64,000 nucleotides of DNA from Areca catechu. Its lineage: Eukaryota; Streptophyta; Magnoliopsida; Arecales; Arecaceae. Where the stretch lies: positions 45,663,210 through 45,727,209 of the forward strand of contig CM038047.1 in NCBI GenBank assembly GCA_021397845.1, in the 5' to 3' direction. The translations under genes and the position numbers were made by a program. This document shows, piece by piece, positions 56,176 through 64,000 of the stretch (its first letter is position 1; every line of letters begins with the position of its first letter). The notes beneath the pieces were generated by a model. That model ran no database searches. It saw only the letters and a list, made by a program, of their open reading frames with translations, and was not told the DNA's origin.

Positions 56176-56354
56176 CGAGCTCCTGATTTCTCCCAAAAAA
56201 AAATATGAAAGGAAAAATATAATTTTAAAATATTGATTTATTATAAAAAAAATTATTAAAATATTTTTTTTAAAAAAAATCTGAAAAAAATTAACTCGTG
56301 AATAATACATATCAAAATTTTATAAAAAATAAAAAATTAATAAAAAAAATTGCA

Positions 56355-56990
56355 GGACCGATACGTGGATCGATGGTCTGACCGATAGGTGGATCGATGG
56401 TCAGACTGGTAGCAGGACCAGTAGGTGAACTGATGATTAGTCTAAATGGCAATCGGGATGGTGACCGAGGGTCGGATCCTTCCACGATTTTACTGAAAAA
56501 AGAAAAAAAAATATTATTATTATTATTAAATAATTAATATATTAAATTAAAATATTTTAAATATATTATTTACCAAATTACATTAACAATTATTAAAAAA
56601 TTGTTAAAAATTTTATATTTTTTTATAAAATAAAATAATGATAAATCGTCGATTGTATCTACGATTTCACCAAATAATATTCTTTTAATTAAACTTTAAT
56701 AAAAAAATTAAAAATTAACGAGAAATCATGAATTTTAATAAATGCTAAAATAATTTATTATTTTCATAAATTTAATTTTTTATTTTATATATTTTTTAAT
56801 TTACTTGAGCAAATAACTGATTCTTATCATTTTAAGACCGATATGTGGACCGATGATCGGATCAGTAGGTGGATGGATGATCGAATCAGTAGCAAGACCA
56901 ATAAGTGAACCGATGATCGATCCTGGTAATCGGACTGTCGACCGAAATGATGACAGGACTGAGAACCAAATAGATGACAGAATCAACAGA
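56355..56990. repeat. Diverged direct duplication, ~480 bp apart
   Basis: GACCGATACGTGGATCGATG (56357 on) recurs as GACCGATATGTGGACCGATG (56836 on). Each is followed by ~120 bp of GGATCGATGGTCAGAC / GAACCGATGATCG text, itself made of short repeats. Confidence 0.75.
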
Positions 56991-57240
56991 AAATAAAATT
57001 TTTATTATTTTCATAATTTGAATTTTATAATTTATATTTTTTTAAATTTAGTTAAGCAAATAAATGATTTTTGTCTATTTTAGACCAGAACACATATAAA
57101 CACATATATAAATAAACACTTATATAAATAATTCTTATATATTTTGGACCACAACACATATAAATAAACACATATATTAAAAACATAATTTTTTAAAATT
57201 AACAAGAAAACATGAATTACAATAAATTCAAAATAAATGA

Positions 57241-59336
57241 CTATTCGGTCCCACATGGTGGCCGTCTCCTAGTGCATGCAGGCTGTATAGGACGACGGAT
57301 CGGAGGTGGCTGATGCTGCTCTATCTCATGCTCTATATCGTGTGATGCTTGATATGCAGCATGCTCTACATCATGTGATGCCTGCTGTGCAGATACATGA
57401 TGTGACGACGATGCTCCATGTCCGGAATAATCATGCTGCCAGCCCATGAAATCCGGTGTAGTAGTATAATCAAAATGTGCTGCCACATCCTCAGTAGATG
57501 TGAACTCGTGCATCGGATGTGGAACAATGCTATCTCGTCTTGTACCTCATCTGTGATGAGCTGGCGGAGGTGCTCCGGATGAAGATGCATATGGATAATA
57601 AGGCGAAGGAGTCTCGTCCTCCCTGTCTCCCTCCTGATAAAACTCATGTAGTGGAATCCGTGCATGCTCGCCAAGAGTATGGAGAGCAGAATGACATATA
57701 TCCTGTATATCTGGGGAGGTCGTCGCACGCTCGAGTATCGTCGCAAAACTACTACCCTGTAAATAAAAAAAATAATTAGTTTGACAAAATTTAAACTCAT
57801 AATTTAAATAATAAAATTTAAATTACTTACCATGTAATCATATACTGCACCATTGCGACTGATGAATCGACGAGTGATCATACGATACCACTGCATATAA
57901 GGATCGTGATAATCCATGGTACCATCGAATGGATCACCATATATAATATAGTCATGATGACTCATCCATAACTGTATATAATCCCGATGAACGGTGAACC
58001 AATCCTGATCAGATCGTCCTCTCATATCAATACGATGTAGTGCAGACAACGTATCGAACTGATCTGGCATGACCTGTCGCATCCCGAACTGGCGCATCAC
58101 TCTATCGGGTAAGTGCCACTCTACTATATAAAAACATACTAGTGGCACTCTACTACACCAGATCTCCTGACCCTGTAGACAGTAGTCTGGTAACTATGCA
58201 ATCATAGCGGCAGTATATGGCTGCCATATGACCTTTTTATAAATAATTTAAAGCATAATTTATTAAACAAGAACAAATAAAACAAGTCAATCATTACCAA
58301 AAATTCAATATTCATTACCTCGTCGGGTCACAGTCGATCAAGTAAATAACGATACGAAGAGACCACATGCATAGGTACCTGTGTGACAGAAAAAAGATCT
58401 CTCCATCTACAAAATAAATTAAATAAATTAATTAAATAAAATAGTATATATCATACACGGCATAAAAATATTATGTAAATTCTAAACTCACCTCATCCCT
58501 AATGGTCCCTGTGGTAAACCGGCTCTATCATCATCAAAATCGATCATCGGATCTGGAGCCTATCGAAGTAATCTATGGGGTGCAAGAATCGAAACTCTAT
58601 CACATGCCCATAGCTGTAGTAGCAACAGCGGACCGGCAATATCAGTAACATCTTTGTGACTCGCCCTGCACATCTCTCTATACAACCAAGCGAGTCCAGC
58701 GCTATCCCAACTATACTGTCTGGCCATCTCGAAATCCGCTAATAAAGGTAGAAATAATATATGCATGTTGTTCCAAGATTTATCCATAAAAAGGCACCCA
58801 CCCATCAACTATAAAATATATGCTCGAGCATAGCACTGAATGACTGCCTTGTCCGTATCGAATGCTAAATCCAGGAAGTGCTCGGTAAGCCAGACCAAGC
58901 TCAGTTGTGATCCATGCAATCTATCATCCGGTGGGACGACCCCTAATAACTCAAGACAAAGCTGCCTCCAGTCTACCCGTGTACTACCCGTCACTGGTAG
59001 ACCATCTACTGGCAAACCTAGCTGAACAGCAGCATCCTGTAGGGTGATGGTGGCCTCTCCATGGGGAAAATGAAAAGTATGCATCTTTGGACGCCACCGC
59101 TCGACGAGAGCAGTGATCAAATGCCAGTCCAATCTAATAAATCCAACACGTGCTAGACCATAGAATCCGGACTGTATCAGCAATGGCAAAATACGATGAT
59201 CGAGCAGTATTGATCTGCGCATAACCATCTCTCGACGTCGACAGTGCAAAACAACATCCTGTCCCTCCTAGACCAAAGATGATCTATGTGAAGGCTGACC
59301 ATGTAGTACACTACTATCAGAAGGATCCGGATTCAT
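57241..59336 (-). pseudogene. Plant mobile domain (PMD, MAIN-like) gene, four exons, six stops
   Basis: ATG 59336 begins MNPDPSDSSVLHGQPSHRSS. The PMD core follows: RILPLLIQSGFYGLARVGFI, DWHLITALVERWRPKMHTFH, FPHGEATITLQDAAVQLGLP, then WLTEHFLDLAF and LMGGCLFMDKSWNNMHI. An exon break near 58491/58403 rejoins at WRDLFSVTQVP. The next exon holds FYIVEWHLPDRVMRQFGMRQ and DPYMQWYRMITRRFI (to ~57832). The last exon ends in a His/Ser-rich tail at 57241. In-frame stops are at 59268, 58809, 58560, 58194 (all TAG), 58328 and 57547 (TGA). PMD proteins of the MAIN/MAIL type help silence transposons and maintain meristems; many relatives live inside transposons. This copy is clearly dead. Confidence 0.85.
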
Positions 59337-59509
59337 AACTGTGATAATTCAAAGAAAATCAATCACAAAGCCCATTTAATGCATAATAAGGACATCAATC
59401 CATATACAAGCTATAAACATCAGACAATAAAATATATCCATATATTACAATCTATCAAATAAAATACAAAGCAATGACAAGATTAGCCTAATACATTACA
59501 ATCCATATA

Positions 59510-62204
59510 TTAAAACATCTGTAAAATATGACTGATATAATTTAAATAATCTGCTTGTAGAAGCCTTGGACATGACCGCCTATCATGCCCTTCTTCTTTA
59601 CAGATTGTACATTTGCATCTATTGCCGGCTTCTCTTATATCCATATCATTTCTGATCCTCGTGGATCGTGGCTTACCTTTCTGTCGCAGTCTATTTACAT
59701 CAGGTATAATGATACCGTGTTCATTTTGCTGGGGCCAATATTCTTCATGAGGAATTGGTTGAAATTGTGGCATATAAGTTCGATGATAATTGTGTAATGT
59801 ATAGTACCGATCAATGTATATTTTAAAATCAATGGCAACATGTGCACAAGCAGCCATGACGTGAGAACAAGATAAATGAAAACATTGCCATTTCTGACAT
59901 GTACATGTCTGCTGGGAAAGATGAACAACCTACAGTATCAAAAATCATAATTCAGTATATACACAACGTAATAACATATTTTCAATGATACATAAAGATG
60001 GTAAGTACCTGTGTATTATCACCCCTGTTCATGTTCGGTCCACGTCTAGTAGTTTGGACTTGGAACAACCAGTTGCTCTATCAAATCATGTAATGGTATG
60101 CGATGTCGCTTTGGCTTGGTTGGAGATGACATGTCCCGTAACAAAAGGAGTAAACCTTTCATTTCTGTCCATTGCCTCTGTTGCTTGGACACGTCGGCCT
60201 TTAAAATATGACACAAGTCGAAAGAAAGTCAATTGTACCAATGCTGTTATGGGAAGAAATCGAGCATTTTCAGAACTCCATTGAAACACTCAGATATATT
60301 AGTTGTCATCATCCCATACCGTCGTCCGTCATCATGTGAACGTGTCCATTTTGCTAAAGGAATTTCATTCAACCACTGAACAGCTTCTGGGTTAAATTTC
60401 TCAATATTTCTCATGTATTTCTGGAATTTTCTAAGCTGCGTTTGCATTCCAGCTCTTTTCACATCTCTTAGTTTGGGATCACGAAATCTTGAATTGAAGT
60501 TACTTGCCACGTGATGCAGGCAATATACATGATAAGCATGTGGTGGCTGCCAACCTAGATACTCATTCTGTACTACAGCAAGTATACCAACATGTCGATC
60601 AGAAATTAGACAAATTTCCTGACATGTTGTAACAAAATTTCTGATACAAGCTAAGAACCAACCCCAGGTGTCCGCTGACTCTTCATCGACAATACCAAAT
60701 GCAAGTGGAAAGATCTGATTATTTCCATCAATAGCAGTTGCAATCAACAATTTCTCCTTATACTTTCTATACATGAAAGTAGCATCGATACTTATAACCG
60801 GACGACAGTGCTTAAACCCTTCAATAGAGGGTGCAAAGGCCCAAAATACACGATCAAACTGGGCACAATTTGGTATACCAGTTGGAGTGCTGATAAATTT
60901 AACCCAGGTACCCGGATTAAATGTTTGTACATCATGCAACCATTTCGGAAGCAATTGATATGACATATCCCAATCTCCGAACAGCATCGCTATCGCCTTC
61001 TGTTTGGCATCCCATAATTTTCTATAACTTGGTGTATAGTTGTATTTGTTCTTTATGACTGCACCAAGTCTAGCAATAGCAATGGTAGGAATTTCTTTAA
61101 CCAGGTCCCGAATTTCATTAGCAATTAAAGTGGAGTCCAAACCAGAATGATCTTGAGACATCATTGCAGATAGGCATGTATAAGGACCGGTATATCGTGA
61201 GATCTCAAAAAAATTATGCCGTTTAATACCTCTCAGCATCCACTGACAACCAGAATCTCTGCTCTTACATTTGACATGCCATAGATTTGGATTTGATTCA
61301 ATAACTTTGAATTCATGATGTCTTTCAACAGAATATTATTTTACTGCAGTCTGCAATTCTGCCTTATCTATAAAGCGGAGTCCTTTATGTAACTCCTCAT
61401 TCCTTTTCCATATAACATGTTGTTCCTGTATTGAATAATACATTGACATATTTGCAGCATTCTAATCAATCTGGGTAAATGTTCTAGATGGAGCTTCAAA
61501 TGTAGAATAATTTGGAACAGTGGTATCATCCGGACTTCGTACTGGATGTGAAGTACCGGCCTCGTCACCTTCGTCAGCCAAGTCATGTTCACTTTCATCA
61601 TCATTCTCACTAAAAAGTTGATTATCGACATGCACCCTGTCATCAGCAGCTGTATATATTGATGCTTCTCTAATATTACTTTCCGGTACAGTACTGTCCA
61701 CCGTACGTAACGGATCTACAGTAAAAACTGAGCCAATATTTTTCACTTCATTATCTGCAATATTCGGAATACTATATGATAGACCTGTTCAGTTACATGA
61801 GTTGTTGCTATATTTCAAACAGCTTCTTCGTAATCATCTTGTTCGCAATCAGGTTCAGGAGCTTCAATGGTTTGGATATCTATATATAACTCTGCACCCG
61901 ATATACATAAATGTGAATCGATAGTTGAAAACATCATCTCCATGTCTTCATCATCGGTTAATGGAACAGGTTCGTACTTTACAAATATCGGCTGGACAAC
62001 TTGTGGATATCTATAGATAATCAAAACTTTTTTTCCAGTTCTATCAATATGGAGAACTTTACATATTTTGTTCTCCAACTCTTGGAATGTCATATCAGAA
62101 CTGATTCTAATTGCCTTTTTTGGTCCCTGATTGTACTCAATTCCATTTGATCCATTAATCATAGAACCACCCATATAACATAATGCTGTGATTCTTTCTC
62201 CCAT
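59510..62204 (-). pseudogene. MULE transposase with PB1-like N-terminus, SWIM and CCHC fingers; decayed
   Basis: ATG 62204 opens with MGERITALCYMGGSMINGSN and a PB1-like region (PKKAIRISSDMTFQELENKI) to 61815. An acidic linker (61746-61462) and the MuDR/WRKY-GCM1-type zinc region (FIDKAELQTAVK, WHVKCKSRDSGCQWML) follow. The MULE core is 61239-60247: RPVISIDATFMYRKYKEKLL with the first catalytic Asp, then DEESADTWGWFLACI, HHVASNFN and NISECFNGVLK. A frameshift at ~60270 leads to ARFLPITALVQLTFFRLVSY. After an intron (~60010-59935) the SWIM finger CTCQKWQCF...CSHVMAAC and knuckle CTICKEEGHDRRSC follow. Stops near 61815, 61460 and 61340 and at ~60083 disable it. It would excise and insert the element. 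Confidence 0.87.
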
Positions 62205-62339
62205 TATATCCTACATGTTTAATTAACAAAATATATTTAGAAATAACTTTCTCATATATTGATATCATTAACAAACTAATTAAATTACATAATTAATATG
62301 AAAATAAAATTAAAAATATAATTATTTTACTATCACGAT

Positions 62340-62750
62340 GAATGCATCCTATCATCAACTACTAGGTAAAGGCCCTATCCCATTCAGGAATTGTATTAAT
62401 TTTATAGGTCAACTTATAGTAATCAAATGGTATGCAATGAAGACCAAATGAAATTTCGGCAGCATTTCTCCTTAGTTCTCCACATACAAATATTTATGTA
62501 TGCGAAGAACAAAAGGAAAATGATGATCAAAATTTCATTCGGCCTTCATTGCACACCGTTTGATTACTATAAATTGACCTGTAAAATTATTTGCAATTCC
62601 TAAACTGTCCAAATTGGATAATCAATTGATCAACATGCATAATTCTCAGATCTGTACAAGTATAGAAAAATGTACGGATACTATAGAATATACATATCAA
62701 GCAATTGACGGGTCTACGGTTCAATGAAATGAAAATTTTATAAAAATATA
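62340..62750. promoter_or_regulatory. Conserved block B with ~220-bp imperfect inverted repeat, 5' of the MULE transposase
   Basis: Begins AATGCATCCTAT, 137 bp upstream of the transposase ATG. Arms lie at ~62385-62493 and ~62494-62602, with centre CATACAAATATTTATGTATG. It shares left flank CCTATCCCATTC, right flank ACTGTCC, and the distal GTACGGAT.....TAGAATAT and CAATTGACGGGTCTA with block A at 28634-29045. Confidence 0.75.
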
Positions 62751-62869
62751 TATAGAAAATCAAATGCTTAACCTAAATTCATTTTGCACATTTATATAAT
62801 AATAAAAAATTTACAAATATGTAAACTTCTAACTTCATTCATAATTAAGTATTACTAAATAATTATTTA

Positions 62870-63940
62870 ACTACATAATTATTTACAAGATATACAATTA
62901 GAATTATATCATAATACTAAATATTAAAATTTTAATAATTAAAATAATGATATTACAAATATAATATTAATACATTTATTTATAATATATACTTTTTTAT
63001 TTAATTAACCATTATCAATACAATTACAATTATATCATAATACAAAATATTAAAATCTTACTAATTAAAATAATGATATTACAGATATAATATCAATACA
63101 TTTATTTATAATATATACTTTTTTTATTTAATTAACCATTATCAATACACTTACAGTTATATCATAATACAAAATATTAAAATCTTAATAATTAGAATAA
63201 TGATATTATAAATATAATATCAATACATTAATTTATAATATATACTTTTTTATTTAATTAATCATTTAAATACAATTACAATTATATCATAATACTAAAT
63301 ATTAAAATCTTAATAATTAGAATAATTATATTACACTTATAATATCATTACATTTATTTATAATATATACTTTTTTATTTAATTAATCATTATCAATACA
63401 ATTACAATTATATCATAATACTAAATATTAAAACCTTAATAATTAGAATAATGATATTATAAATAAAATATAAATACATTAATTTATAATATATAGTTTT
63501 ATTTAATTAATCATTATCAATACAATTAAAATTATATTATAATACTAAATATTAAAATTTTAATAATTAGAATAATTATATTACAATTATAATATCAATA
63601 CATTTATTTATAATATATATTTTTAATTTAATTAATTATTATCAATACAATTATGATTATTATAATACTAAATATTAAAATTTTAATAATTAGAATAATT
63701 ATATTACAATTATAATATCAATACATTAATTTATAATATATATTTTTAATTTAATTAATTATTATTAATACAATTACAATTATATTAGAATACTAAATAT
63801 TAAAATTTTAATAATTTTAATAATTATATTACAATTATAATATCAATACACTAATTTATAATATATATTTTTAATTTAATTAATTATTATCAATACAATT
63901 ATAATTATACAATTATCAATTACATATTATATAAATATAA
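62870..63940. repeat. AT-rich tandem array, about eight units of ~125 bp
   Basis: The word TTATAATATATA recurs at 62980, 63106, 63233, 63358, 63484, 63608, 63731 and 63856, giving spacings of 123-127 bp. Units contain AATACTAAATATTAAAATTT and ATTTAATTAATTATTATCAA. Almost no G or C. Confidence 0.92.
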
Positions 63941-64000
63941 ACAAAAATATATAAATACATATATTATAACAAAAACAGCATAAATCAAACAAAATTATCT

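Larger units (their letters stand above)
56050..62750 (-). mobile_element. Mutator-like element (MULE) with transposase and PMD gene; exact ends not found
   Basis: The minus strand carries a conserved 5' block (62340-62750), a MULE transposase (62204-59510) and, 174 bp later, a plant-mobile-domain gene (59336-57241). Hairpin-rich DNA at 56100-56175 may belong to its 3' terminal region. I could not pair long terminal inverted repeats or a 9-bp duplication, so borders are approximate. Confidence 0.6.

Overview
This is nuclear DNA of a flowering plant. It has one spliced gene with GT-AG introns, plant-type LTR retrotransposons (Copia with tRNA-iMet primer sites, Tat-like Gypsy), CACTA and Mutator-like DNA transposons, LINE 3' fragments, and long AT-rich and microsatellite tracts. 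The style of the repeats suggests a monocot, possibly a palm, but that is an impression and not something the sequence proves. There is no bacterial-style gene organisation, and I found no rRNA, tRNA or CRISPR feature.

Layout. 1-7.8 kb: nested Copia pieces on the minus strand. Copia-1 (1-3801, cut by the window edge) lies in a repeat-rich element (3802-5298) whose right end looks like a CACTA terminus. That element abuts the gag of Copia-2 (5299-7336), whose LTR ends at the primer site of Copia-3 (7338-~7765). 7.8-11.7 kb: AT-rich intergenic DNA with a MITE-like element, a (TTA)n tract and a LINE RNase H remnant. 11721-~29045: a minus-strand CACTA element with a transposase gene (25570-28541) and a second gene (12416-14323). 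A 10.9-kb Gypsy element (Gypsy-1, 14340-25264) is inserted between them. Gypsy-1 has two LTRs, a near-perfect 5-bp target duplication, a sense gag, a 93-bp repeat array and an antisense gene, but no recognisable pol.

31.2-37.2 kb: the one apparently functional host gene, a five-exon type-A response regulator (cytokinin two-component signalling, 205 aa) with a polyglycine N-terminus and a TATA box. About 600 bp downstream is a complete 2.9-kb gag-only Copia-type element (37636-40567) with a perfect AGGGA duplication. 41.5-45.5 kb: fragments of a second CACTA transposase, a truncated Gypsy LTR, a possible plant-transposon protein remnant, a G-rich minisatellite and a perfect hairpin. 45807-53815: Gypsy-2 (minus strand) with a perfect TCAAG duplication. 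It carries gag, protease and partial RT, plus an antisense gene with its own TATA box; a solo Angela-like LTR (48156-~49947) sits where the rest of pol should be. 54.9-55.6 kb: LINE remnants, one with a 41-nt poly(A). 56-62.7 kb: a Mutator-like element with a decayed transposase and, directly downstream on the same strand, a decayed plant-mobile-domain (PMD) gene. 62.9-64 kb: an AT-rich array of ~125-bp units.

Most notable observations. (1) A ~410-bp block holding a ~220-bp imperfect inverted repeat lies just upstream of the start codons of two unrelated transposase genes, the CACTA gene and the Mutator-like gene, in the same relative orientation. (2) Five LTR families each carry their own tandem or clustered motif array inside the LTR. 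(3) Two Gypsy elements each keep an antisense gene of the same family. (4) In-frame stops in several transposon genes are mostly TAG or TGA of the kind made by C-to-T decay of methylated DNA.
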